64,000 nucleotides of DNA from Xestospongia bergquistia (Eukaryota; Porifera; Demospongiae; Haplosclerida; Petrosiidae): NCBI GenBank assembly GCA_963965975.1, contig OZ014421.1, forward strand, positions 5,383,001 through 5,447,000, given 5' to 3'. Below are positions 21,717 to 31,906 of the stretch, in pieces. How positions within the stretch are numbered: position 1 is the first letter of the stretch; every line of letters begins with the position of its first letter. The translations under genes were made by a program, and so were the position numbers. The notes below the pieces were generated by a model. That model was not told where the DNA came from. It worked only from the letters and a program-made list of their open reading frames with translations, and did not search any database.

Positions 21717-24700
21717 ATGGGACAAGCATTGGGTGCTCAGGTAGGTGGAACTGAATTTAAGATTTGAACTTGACTTTGTGTTCAGTTTACTTCTGATCCA
21801 GTGGAGTCAGATGATCAAGATAAATCTTGCAGAGCATTACAAAGTCAGTTCCTAAAAGAAGATTAAGGAAAAGGCTGTCTTTGTATGCTGTAAACAGAGA
21901 GAGCCATACCTTAAAGGAATCTCTAAACACTTGACACTTAATTGCAAACTTTAAGACTATTGTTTTACTAACTTAACAAGCCTATTCAGCTTATCTAATT
22001 TACAATAATTTTTACTGCATCCATACTGAATTTATGATCTTTTTGATGTGCTATTAGGTATTAAAGGTAATGACAGATATGAATGCCAAATTCTGAGTGG
22101 CTCCTTTGAATGTGATGATCCTGATGAAGAATATGTTTTGATTAGTAACAAATGCCCTTCCACTTCGAGACCGTCTCTGCTATCAAAATCTTTAGACAGT
22201 GAGTTAAATGAGCCCCAGCTGTATTTATAATACCAATGTCTTTAACAAGCTTTAAAAAGCTCTATCAACGTAGAGTAATATTCTATTGTTTTAAACTAGT
22301 ATAAATTTATAATTTGATTGATCACTGATGCATTGTTGGTCAATACATGCCAGCTAAGGGTTATTTTTGAGACTATAATGTACTGATCGCAGCAATTTTC
22401 TGTACTTGCAATAGGTATCAAAAGCAAAGTCAACACTGAAACCCGTTACAATAACAATGCCGACTCTTTTGCACTTGCCTGTCATAACTCTCTTGTGACT
22501 GTCATTGGACACAGTATAGTAGTTTTGGGGCAAACCGGTGCAGGAAAAACAAGCACAATATGTCATCTTCTCGGTAATGGTTTACCAGAGTCACCCTCCA
22601 GTACAGATCTTATTGAGATTTTGCCAAAAATTTATTGGCAAAGCAATCGTTCACAAAAGCTTCGAATAGTTACAGAGGACAACAAAATACGTAATCTCAG
22701 TCAACCAATTATTGAAAAGATGGAAGTAAAGTCTAATCGTGCCAATATAGTCAGTTGGAATACTTCTTCTTTAAATGATTCAGTCACTTCACCTTTTTTG
22801 GATGCTATTAGAAAAGAAGTTTACAAAGAGCTTGTTAAAATAGACCTACCACCAGAAGACACAAATTATAAGCCTGCTGAACAGCATGCGATACTTTATC
22901 AAATAATTGATTGTGGCGGCATGCCTTTCTTTAGAAATCTTCTCCCTCAATTTTTCCCAGGATCTAATACCATATACCTTATAGTGCACAACCTCTCTGA
23001 TCGCCTGCATCAAAGTGCTCAGATAAGAGTCTTGAAAAATGGACGGCTTATCCATCATGAAACAATACCTACTTCTAATCTAGAGGAGATCTCCAGCTGG
23101 ATCAATATTGCACGCTCTTGTTCCTCCTCAGAGTTAATGTCCACTTCAATGAATACCCTCATGGTAGGAACTCATTATGACCAATTGAAAATGAGCTGCT
23201 TTAATAATGATGGTTTGGCAAAAGAAGCTGCTCTGATGGCAACTAATTCTATTTGTGATCACGTGTGTACATCTCCAACAAAGAGCAACCTTGATCCAGA
23301 TCCATCATTTGTTAGTAATGATTTAGCAGGTACTGACAAGTGTCAGGGTATTTTAAGGCTACGGAAGAAGCTGAAAGAATTCTCTTCAAATGCTTCAGTA
23401 ATTACAATGCCTGTTTTATGGGTAGCTTTGATAAATCATATTAAAATGCTAGCTGAGGAAAGAGCACAGTCAGTTTTCCCACTTGTAGAGTTTTATCAAA
23501 TAGCATCAATGCATGACTTATCGCAAGATGAGGCTTTGAAAGCATTAAAAAAGTTCAGTGAACTCTGCCTAGTATTCTATGTGTCAAGTACTTCTTATCT
23601 GAGCCAGTATATATTTACTGATATACAATGGCTTTTCACCTCTCTTGCAAGTACATTAAATTGTTCTAGTTCACACCATAAGCAGGGAAAATATTATACC
23701 AACTGGAAACAGTTTACTGAATGTGGTTTCATGAATACTTCCTTCCACTCTCATATATTTAGTAAGATTCCACAAACTGAGACTTCAAAAATTGAATGTT
23801 TGCCTCACACCTGGATGTCAGACATGTTACAGCATCTCCACTTAATGGCTCCCGTTACTAAAGAAGAAGAAACTGGCTATTTTTGTCCCATTCCTCTACC
23901 ATCAACACGTATTGATGATAAGGAAAATGATCCTTTCCGATGTAATGATAGTGTTGAGCCAGTTTACTTGATACCAACAAATGCTACCCTTCCACCTGGC
24001 TTTCTTGCTCGTGTCATTGTAGTACTATCACGTCAGTTTCAACTCTGTTACTGCACCAGTCAAATATCTGCAACGTTTTCATTTACTTCAAATGGTGAAT
24101 CATATCTACTACGGATTATTGAAGACAAGGGAGGAATAAAAATAGAGTTTTGTAATTCGTTTCCAATTCTGTTGGATGACTTAAAAGCCTGCGACACGGC
24201 GCAATACCTAATAGATGTTATTATAAAGGCTGTTAAGACTATTGAGACAGTTTGGGTTCATACTCCATCTCTTGAGTATGTTATTGAGACAGACACTTCT
24301 ACAAGACATATACCATGTCTTTATTTAGACTGTAGTGATCCTGATTGTAAAACTCAACACCTCACTAAAGTCTGCCCTCTGCCACTGAATAATGTGAGAC
24401 CTTATGTTCAGTGCTGTTTAACACAACGCTTGCAGTTCTTTGTGGATCTTCCTGTACATCAAATGATATGGATCATTAATTTAGTTAAGGTATGTTATAC
24501 ATACTCATGCTTTGATTATCAAATTAAATAAGAATAAACAGTTTAATTATATTCACTATTTTCTTCTTTTCAGGATGAGTCAGAAAAAGCAACTATGAAT
24601 CAAAAAATCATAGCGTGGGTAAGAATATGTCAACTTATCTAATCCTATATATGTTACTGTGATTTATTATAGCAACGACAATCAGTACAATTCTCACCTC

Positions 24701-25762
24701 ATGCAACAGCAACACATAACACATACCCTGTGGCATCAAGTCTAAGGGGACAGCTAACAACTAGTGCAGATGCTTTGACGTGCCATAAATCATCTGTGTT
24801 TGCTAGTGTACAGCCTATGAAAAATAGACTTAGACAAAGGCAAATTGTAAGTAATTGTTAAGTGTCCAAAGACAAAAAAATTAAATATGACTACATAAAA
24901 ATGATCTGTTTCGTAATAAAAGACCACTTCTGGAAAACATATGTGACATGATTTGTGAAAAAGGACTAGTGTTTAAATATGTCACAAAAACAGTTTTGTA
25001 TACATTCAGTTGTTTTACATGCACAACTATTTATGGTAGCTGTATGTATACAAAACTATTTTTGAGGTGTTTTAACAGGGACCCTTTTCACACATTAGGT
25101 CACAAACATGTTGACAGAAATGGTCCTTTATTGTAAATCAGGTCATATTATAACTGAACACATAACAAGAATGAATTGATTGGTTCATGACATATGACCA
25201 TGCACAATGACAAATAGATACTGAAGTTTTAATTTTACAGAATTCTAGAAGCAGGAGTAGTCCAATTCCTGCAAGGAAAGTCATACCTTGTATTGATATA
25301 GACAAAGGTGAGAAATTCAAATGATTATAATGTACAGATTATCTAAATTATTTGTTTATAGAAGCTGTAGCGCCTCATATTTTGGACCGACATTTTGAAC
25401 TATTATGTGATCATTTAGATCTCTATCTTTGCAATCGTCTCTACCAATATGGAATCTTAACAGAAAATAATCGTTGCAAAATATATCATTTGGCTGGCGA
25501 TAGTACAGACATCTTCAGAGACCGTCCTGCAAGTGAAATACTTTCAGTTCCAAATCATCGAACTATGGGTCTTCGTCTTCTAGTCGATGGATTGAAAGAG
25601 GCAGGAGATCATGGATTCATGGGATTTATATCAGCATTGGAGGAGACAGCTGATTCTACAAATACATTGTGTGGTCACAGGATTATATTAGAAGCTTTAG
25701 AAAGAGATCAAGAATTTATTAAAATAAAAAAGCGATGGTTAAGATCGTTAACTGTTGAATAA
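21717..25762 (+). CDS. Roc-COR GTPase with C-terminal CARD-like death-fold domain
   Basis: Eight exons: 21717-21740, 21786-21843, 22058-22198, 22415-24489, 24574-24618, 24673-24846, 25241-25307, 25362-25762; 994 aa, phases closing. The N-terminus MGQALGAQ could be myristoylated (weak: residue 6 is Gly). The Roc GTPase has Walker A GQTGAGKT (113-120), DCGG as switch II DxxG (240-243) and THYD (327-330), the Roc-type replacement of NKxD seen as THLD in LRRK2. A COR-like region follows (about 400-700: PVLWVALINHI, YIFTDIQWLFTSLASTL), then a Ser/Arg-rich linker. The last ~100 aa (LDLYLCNRLYQYGILTENNR; LLVDGLKEAGDHGFMGFISA) have CARD spacing. Family knowledge: such proteins couple a GTPase dimer to death-fold assembly. 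A role in immunity or apoptosis is inference. No LRR or kinase was seen. The stop codon lies inside AATAAA (25758-25763). Confidence 0.82.
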
Positions 25763-25929
25763 ATGTTGTTATTTTTTGTAGCTATCTGTATGTATTACAT
25801 GGCTCTATTTTGTGTGCAACATTCGCTGTATTATTTTTGATTATGCTATTAATAATTATTTTTTCATTTAATTTAGGGTAATATACGTTAACAGCACTAA
25901 CATTTAATAAAATAGGTGTGGTTTTACTG
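25763..25929. other. short gap between the GTPase and membrane-protein genes
   Basis: 167 bp between the GTPase stop and the first ATG of the next gene. It holds poly(A)-signal hexamers at 25758-25763 and 25906-25911, the second only about 18 bp before the next ATG. An AG at 25914-25915 could be a splice acceptor for an upstream non-coding exon. Confidence 0.5.
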
Positions 25930-28227
25930 ATGGTCTACACTATGCATTTCTTTAAATGGTCTTTAGTTGTAGTAATCTTCACAATTGCAGTGTTAAAACT
26001 TTGTGATGCCGCTCCTGAAGCTCTTCCTGATTGTCCAGCTTTAGTGGGGAATTTCAAGCTCTGGCCAATTATTCATCAATCAACTGAAGAACAGTATCCA
26101 TTGATGCCAAATGAGTCCAACAACAATTGTCAATTGAATTGGAAAAACAAAACACACATTTGGAATAAACTTAACGATAGAATCAAGAAAGGAGAAAAGC
26201 AATTTTTTCGCCTACGACTACCAATTCGATACAATAACATAACTCGAAACATTACTGTCATATGGATTACTGAAAGCTACAAGTACATGCTCTATTTCCC
26301 TCATAACTTTCAAACATTGTCACTAGCCACAATGACCATTGTAACAGAGAACCTGGAGAACATCAGTTGGTACTGCGATACAAATTGTACTGAATGTGGA
26401 TTAGGTAAACTAGAGATACAAGAGTTATTAACAAATCTTACAACAGATAATCATGATTATAAATGGAAATACCTATGTATACATGCTGATTATGGCATGA
26501 AACATATTTTATCTGACTATCCTGATGATTGGTCTGGTCTATGGCTGCTGAATGCTCGCGATTTTGCTTTGCCTGATAGCCTATATTATTGGTATTTCTT
26601 GAAAATGCTATTTGTGGTCAGGAGACCACGCTTGGGAATACCGTCACACAAGTCTGACTTTCCTAACTATTACTGCTACAATACAAATGATAAATGTGTG
26701 ATCAAAGAACTTCTCATGAATTATTTTGTAGTCGTATATACATCCTTTTTTATGTGGCTATTCTGTCCTTTGCTTGTTTACTATCTGCCAAGTTCAAAGC
26801 GGCCATACAATCAGCCTAAAGGTATGTTTCCAAGTTATAAATCACCTGTTTACTTTGGACGCTGTTTACAACAAATGTTGTGTTATTACGTAAGTGATCA
26901 TGATAGCTATGCATGGTGGGTGATTCGAGTGAGAAGATTTTTATTTCTTGCATTCTATGCTTTCTGTTCTTTTCGATGTCTTCTATTGCCAGGATTTAGG
27001 GAGATTTCATGGATTTTTCTGTTTCTACTTATGTCAGCTGCATTAATCCCAACCTATCTCAGTATTTACATTGAAACTGAACTTCCTAAGAATTTTCCTC
27101 TTTTTACTGGTCAGCCATTTCCTGCTGGACTGTTTAAATGGAATGAAAACATAAGCAAAAAAAGAGAATTCCAAAGGCTAGCTCATGTCATGAATGAACG
27201 TATACTGATAGTATTTGATTGTAAATTTTGGGAGTTTATCATCTCAAACAGTTTTGATTTGTGCAACACTTGTTGGAGAAACCGTAACAATATCCAAAGT
27301 ACTACAACTTTCTTATTAAAACTTGCCTTGTACTTCATTATTGGTCTCAGTATCTTCATCATTGCTGTCATAATTACTATCACCTATTACTTTGTACCAA
27401 TGTTATTTTTCATCAAAGAAATAGCACGTGCTATCTGGCAAGGAGAAAAGATATACTTAAAAAATCATCAAAGAGGTAACTTTGTATGGGCAACAATTGA
27501 AGCAGCCATCATATTCTGTCATGGCTGTTGCTTAGTGTGTCTTCTTATTTATGTGTTAGCAGTGTCATTTGTGATCTGCAATATGATCAATGATATGGCT
27601 ATGTTCACCTACATAGGTGCTGTACTAACACCCTCCATGGCACTTGAATATGTGGCTCTGTTAGCTGCAGTTGTAACTACACTTTACACAATGATTCTTG
27701 ACTTGCACAAGGGCTATGATAAAATTGTACAATGTGCAGTTGAGATTTTAAATGATGAAAAGGGAGTCAAATTTTTACAAGATGAGCTAGCCAGAAGGCC
27801 AAACTTACAATTAACACTTCACAGAGATGAACATGGCACCCATCTTCGTAAAGTTAATGAAAGCTCTCCTTATACTCATTTACTGGACAAGGAACCATTT
27901 AGTACGAATCTCTCAGAGGATATGTATTTTGCTATCATTGAGAACATACGGCCAATTCGAAGGCAGGTTGCCTTTCTCTTAATCAAAGCCACTTTGGCTA
28001 TTTACTTTATTGGCATATCAATGTGGATTAAAAATGTCTTTCACTTTGAAAAGAAAGTTTCATATATTTTTGCTCTAGCAAGTAAATTTGCTATATTTTT
28101 TCTGCCATCAGTGTTGGAGTTTTTGGCCTATAGAGGGCATTTTGGTCGAAAAACTGAGATTGTTTTAAAGAAAGAAGTTTTTGTTTCCATTTTGGAACAT
28201 ATTCAAGATTTGTCTGACAAGATTTGA
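25930..28227 (+). CDS. multipass membrane protein with secreted ectodomain, unrecognised family
   Basis: A single uninterrupted frame. The first ATG is 25930 (765 aa); the second, 25942, gives a better signal peptide start (MHFFKWSLVVVIFTIAVL, probable cleavage after LCDA). Upstream in-frame codons from 25918 lack ATG. About 230 residues of ectodomain carry several N-glycosylation sequons and Cys (CDTNCTECG), followed by about eight hydrophobic segments (near LMNYFVVVYTSFFMWLF, FLFLAFYAFC, WIFLFLLMSAALIP, LKLALYFIIGLSIFIIAVI, CLVCLLIYVLAVSFVIC, LEYVALLAAVVTTLYTMI, FLLIKATLAIYFIGISMWI and IFALASKFAIFFLPSVL). A basic loop lies near KSDFPNYYC and a cytosolic stretch precedes the last two segments. 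I do not recognise the family; receptor, channel and transporter are all open. Intronless, unlike the spliced gene just upstream on the same strand. Confidence 0.85.
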   Translation: MVYTMHFFKWSLVVVIFTIAVLKLCDAAPEALPDCPALVGNFKLWPIIHQSTEEQYPLMPNESNNNCQLNWKNKTHIWNKLNDRIKKGEKQFFRLRLPIRYNNITRNITVIWITESYKYMLYFPHNFQTLSLATMTIVTENLENISWYCDTNCTECGLGKLEIQELLTNLTTDNHDYKWKYLCIHADYGMKHILSDYPDDWSGLWLLNARDFALPDSLYYWYFLKMLFVVRRPRLGIPSHKSDFPNYYCYNTNDKCVIKELLMNYFVVVYTSFFMWLFCPLLVYYLPSSKRPYNQPKGMFPSYKSPVYFGRCLQQMLCYYVSDHDSYAWWVIRVRRFLFLAFYAFCSFRCLLLPGFREISWIFLFLLMSAALIPTYLSIYIETELPKNFPLFTGQPFPAGLFKWNENISKKREFQRLAHVMNERILIVFDCKFWEFIISNSFDLCNTCWRNRNNIQSTTTFLLKLALYFIIGLSIFIIAVIITITYYFVPMLFFIKEIARAIWQGEKIYLKNHQRGNFVWATIEAAIIFCHGCCLVCLLIYVLAVSFVICNMINDMAMFTYIGAVLTPSMALEYVALLAAVVTTLYTMILDLHKGYDKIVQCAVEILNDEKGVKFLQDELARRPNLQLTLHRDEHGTHLRKVNESSPYTHLLDKEPFSTNLSEDMYFAIIENIRPIRRQVAFLLIKATLAIYFIGISMWIKNVFHFEKKVSYIFALASKFAIFFLPSVLEFLAYRGHFGRKTEIVLKKEVFVSILEHIQDLSDKI

Positions 28228-28458
28228 CATAATTATTATATTGAATTGGTACATTTACATTTGATTGATCTCTAGTGTGAGTCTCTGATTAATTCAATTT
28301 TTGGTGATGAACAATACACAAGCACATTACATGTAAGAAGAAATATACAGTAATTGATGGGACATGCAGGGTCACTAGTTAGGTTGTAGAGATAACTCAA
28401 TCCCTATACCCTAGGAATATTCTGATCCACACCTCCTAAACCTAAAATGTATACACAG
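28228..28458. other. intergenic
   Basis: No supported feature apart from the presumed 3' UTR of the membrane-protein gene. Confidence 0.4.
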
Positions 28459-29425
28459 GTTGGTTGCTGAGATTGATAAACTGTTAGAAGATAGAGAGAG
28501 ATGTGTGCATAGCATGGTATATGTTATTTAAGGATAGCAAAAGTAGTCTTAAGATCACTTTTGGGAAGCCAAAATTGATCCCCCAGATCATTTTTGGCAG
28601 CTAAAAATAGTCTCCCAGACCACGTTTGGCTGCAAAATATGATGCATGCACACTACTAAATAAATAGTTTGAATGATTTAAGTATATATAGAAGTAAGAA
28701 ACTAGTCATCAATAAATGTTCCAGGAGTGAGTTTTACGGTAAGCTATAATTTATTGCACTTAGTTTTATTATGAGATATTTAGTTAAATAGAATGTTAAG
28801 ATTATTTGGTAAAGATGTGGAAAGAGGAGAAGAAGAATTACAAGATTTTACAGATTATACACTCATTACAACTGGAAGATCTAGACATGATCTTATTGCA
28901 AGTGGAACATCAGAAAGATGGTAAACAATGGAACATTATATCATTCACTAATATTTTGTTTAGGGAAGATATATATATATATATTTGCTAAAATAGTTCC
29001 CTAGGAAGACACTCTATGTGGATGTAGAATATCATAAGGAGCATTCTTAATAGTTTGAAATTATTATTACTTATCATTGTGTTGACTCCATAGTAGATTT
29101 TTTGTACATAATCCAACATATTTTGATGATCCTATGACATTTGATCCAAGACATTTTGAACCAGGACAATATGTCTGTTAGACCAAGTCCCTATTGATCT
29201 TTACTTTCCCCTTGGAAATGGGCACTGATCATGTACAGGTTGCGTATCTCCTATATAACACATCCTCTGATTGATCTATAGTCATGTATGTCCTATAGTC
29301 TGACTTAGTTTATTGTTCTTTTCATTATGGATGGAGCTACAATGATCCTGTCTCTTCTTCATCAATTCACGCTGATCCTATCTGATGACTTCCAGTTGAA
29401 ACTGGATTTCACACTACTTTAAAGC
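28459..29425 (+). pseudogene. decayed CYP46-like cytochrome P450
   Basis: Separate exon remnants keep the order of the intact P450s at 36-51 kb. They are VAEIDKLLEDRE at 28463-28500 (compare VSEIDEVLEGKE); HNPTYFDDPMTFDPRHFEP at 29107-29163 (compare HRNPDIYPDPLMFDPSRFES); RPSPY then, after a 1-bp frame change, LYFPLGNGH-stop-SCTG at 29180-29239 (heme-loop motif with the invariant Arg codon turned into TGA); and ATMILSLLHQFTLILSDDFQ at 29337-29396 (compare AKIILALLLHEFTLSLPDNY). The ExxR exon and all N-terminal exons were not found. A degenerate triple repeat of GATCANTTTTGG-like sequence lies at 28548-28640. Confidence 0.8.
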
Positions 29426-29759
29426 TACATGAAGGAATTTCCTATATTCTCACTCAAATACCAAAATAGAGACACTTTGCAACCCTATACACTTATAAAC
29501 CTAGGATTTATTTTAGGTACTAGATCTTATATAATGTATATTATAAAAAGTTATGTATAGTTATGACTTGTATTGTTTTTTGATCTCTCCCAGCTGTGAT
29601 TATTAGTGACTAGCACTTTATATATATATAGCTGTAACAGATGAGAACTGAGAATCAAAACCTCTTTAGAAAAAGCAGATTTAAACTCAAATCACAGAAA
29701 TAACTATCATAAATCATTAATAATTGTCATAGACCTATATAATTATATAAAATGAACTT
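29426..29759. other. intergenic, 3' side of TRIM-NHL gene
   Basis: AT-rich sequence with no coding signal. It contains the presumed 3' UTR of the minus-strand TRIM gene. Confidence 0.45.
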
Positions 29760-31814
29760 TTAACAGATATAAACAAGACCTTCATAGGGATCACACACAT
29801 AGAGGAAACCATGTCTATCTGTAGCAATTCTACCACCACATCCATAATCTGGACAATTATGTGACCATTGAAATTCACCAAGGTGTATCATATTCTTCTG
29901 ACAGTTAACAATAGTTATAAAGTGATTGTGTATTACACCTATATCAAGAGAAAGAAAAAGTCCTTCTCTTTTTGGTTTTCTTTGTTCCATTATATAAAGT
30001 ATGTTTTGGTGATCTATACACAAATAAAATGGTGATTTGCATTGAATAGAATCAAGAACGTCGCCACTGGGTGTGAATTTTTGTACCTGTCCTTTTTGGG
30101 GATCTGAAGTATAGATATTGCCTGTGGGATCAATGGCAATGTCAAACAATTCCAAAAATTGTCCAAGTTTTCTTCCTTTTTCACCAAAGCAGTGTGAATA
30201 TGTAAGGTCAGGATTTAAAACTTGAACGCGATTATTTCCTCTGTCTGCAATGAAAATACATCCATTAGGATGAACAGCTACTGAATAAGGAAGATTAAAC
30301 TGTAGTGGTCCATTACCAGATGTTCCCACAGATTTTTCCAACTCCCCATCCCTTGAAAATTTGAGAAGGCGTACAAACATGGTATCTACTACTAGAATAG
30401 AACCTTCATCAGTCAAAGCAATTCCAGATGATAGCTGGATTATTTCATTCCCAAATGTAAGCAATCTTTCACCGGTATTACTTAAGATAGTAATACTATA
30501 GGAGTCTCGCTCTCCTATAATCAGACAATCATCATTTCTAATAGCTATTCCTGAAGGGATGTTAAGATTTTCCAATGTACGGATATGGCTGCGAAGAGGC
30601 ATTGTGGGAGAGGGGACAACATGACAAGTAAAAGGACTCCCAACGAGGTGTTTATCGCCTACCTTTATGCTTATAACATGTGGGCCAATTTGTTTTAGCA
30701 CAAAGGACACCTTGTATTTTCCTTTCTCTAACTTTTCCAAAGAATGACTTAAAGAAGCATTAGGATTAGTAACTGGATAACAGCATATAGTATGACATGA
30801 TGGAAGATTTTCACAGTTGGCATAGATATCTTTGATATAAATAAAGAAACTTAAATTTTCATTGACTTGAGATAAGAATCGATTTGCATCCGAAACAAAA
30901 CATTGATCAAATTGGAGTTGGCATAAATCACCTGCATTTAATGAATAAAAGCTTTTATCAGCATTAAAGAATATAGCACTATAACTTTGCTGTAGTATGC
31001 TTGTGTCAACATGCATAGTAAGTGCTTTCATGTGGCCAATCATTTGTCTCCTAACAGCTAGTACTTGCTCCTTTGATCCAGTCTTGAGTTGGTCTTCTAC
31101 AAACTCTTGGCAGCTATTCAATTGAGCAAGCATGGTTTCAACTCCTTCGTGCTTTTGTGCTATTTGTTGTAACTTTTGTTGTACATGTGTATCCAGTTGC
31201 ATTAATAGCCTTTCCTTTTCCAGCTCTAATTTTTGATGGATGTCTTCAATAAATTGATGAATCTCTACTTTAACACTGGAGGCTTGGTCTTTAACTCTGG
31301 TGACCTCAGTGTCAGAGTTGTCTATAGCATTATGAATTGTTGTAATCCATTCTTTTACAGACTCTAAGCAAGTTTCAATCTCTTGCTTTTTTGGCTCATA
31401 GAATACTTCAGCTGTGTCACAGACATGAGTTCGATGACCACGAACAGCACATATCGAGCAGACAAGGTCATCACAACACTGACAATAGAACTCTCTCTTT
31501 TTGCCGTGGATTACACAAAGAGGAACTTCACCTTCAGATATTGTAGGCTGTTGGAGAGCATAATAGAGATCTAAAAGTGTGTTGATGTGAAAAGCCGTTG
31601 GAAGTTCAGAAACTCCACCTTGAGGAAGTAGATTGGGTTGACGACATGTCGGACAATGCACTTCGTTTCTTTCAACTGGTAACCTCTGAAGACATTCTCG
31701 GCAGAAAGAATGAAGACATGGCAAGCCTTTAGGTTCTTTGTAGTTTTCTAGACAGACTGGACATTTAAGTTGCTCTTCTAACCGTTTTAGAGAAACTGGA
31801 TTGTTAGAAGCCAT
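29760..31814 (-). CDS. TRIM-NHL protein (RING, B-box, coiled coil, filamin-Ig, NHL repeats)
   Basis: Probable RING E3 ubiquitin ligase of the TRIM2/3/71 architecture. Start taken at ATG 31814 (MASNNPVSLK), 684 aa in one exon; codons further upstream are open but lack ATG. The RING has CPVCLENY, CLHSFCRECL and CPTCRQP (about residues 18-57). A B-box type zinc finger follows (CVIHGKKREFYCQCCDDLVC, HRTHVC; about 100-135), then a coiled coil (about 140-290). A filamin/ABP280-type Ig domain ends GDKHLVGSPFTCHV. The C-terminal part has NHL-propeller repeats (IPSGIAIRNDDCLIIGE, LPYSVAVHPNGCIFIADRGN, LFDIAIDPTGNIYTSDP, GRIATDRHGFLYVCDP). TRIM-NHL proteins bind RNA or protein targets through the propeller; the substrate here is unknown. 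Intronless, with a start 92 bp from that of endophilin B on the opposite strand. Confidence 0.92.
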   Translation of the reverse strand: MASNNPVSLKRLEEQLKCPVCLENYKEPKGLPCLHSFCRECLQRLPVERNEVHCPTCRQPNLLPQGGVSELPTAFHINTLLDLYYALQQPTISEGEVPLCVIHGKKREFYCQCCDDLVCSICAVRGHRTHVCDTAEVFYEPKKQEIETCLESVKEWITTIHNAIDNSDTEVTRVKDQASSVKVEIHQFIEDIHQKLELEKERLLMQLDTHVQQKLQQIAQKHEGVETMLAQLNSCQEFVEDQLKTGSKEQVLAVRRQMIGHMKALTMHVDTSILQQSYSAIFFNADKSFYSLNAGDLCQLQFDQCFVSDANRFLSQVNENLSFFIYIKDIYANCENLPSCHTICCYPVTNPNASLSHSLEKLEKGKYKVSFVLKQIGPHVISIKVGDKHLVGSPFTCHVVPSPTMPLRSHIRTLENLNIPSGIAIRNDDCLIIGERDSYSITILSNTGERLLTFGNEIIQLSSGIALTDEGSILVVDTMFVRLLKFSRDGELEKSVGTSGNGPLQFNLPYSVAVHPNGCIFIADRGNNRVQVLNPDLTYSHCFGEKGRKLGQFLELFDIAIDPTGNIYTSDPQKGQVQKFTPSGDVLDSIQCKSPFYLCIDHQNILYIMEQRKPKREGLFLSLDIGVIHNHFITIVNCQKNMIHLGEFQWSHNCPDYGCGGRIATDRHGFLYVCDPYEGLVYIC

Positions 31815-31906
31815 TGTTTTTTGGCTCAAAAAATCCAAGAATAATTATTAAATTTGTTTTTACTTATTAATTAATTAATAATTAATATCCGTGCATTGAT
31901 AGTACA
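31815..31906. promoter_or_regulatory. 92-bp divergent promoter, TRIM-NHL / endophilin B
   Basis: Only 92 bp separate the two start codons. The gap has a palindromic AT block, TTATTAATTAATTAATAATT, at about 31865-31884. Both 5' UTRs and the promoter must fit here unless start sites overlap the coding regions. Confidence 0.6.
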
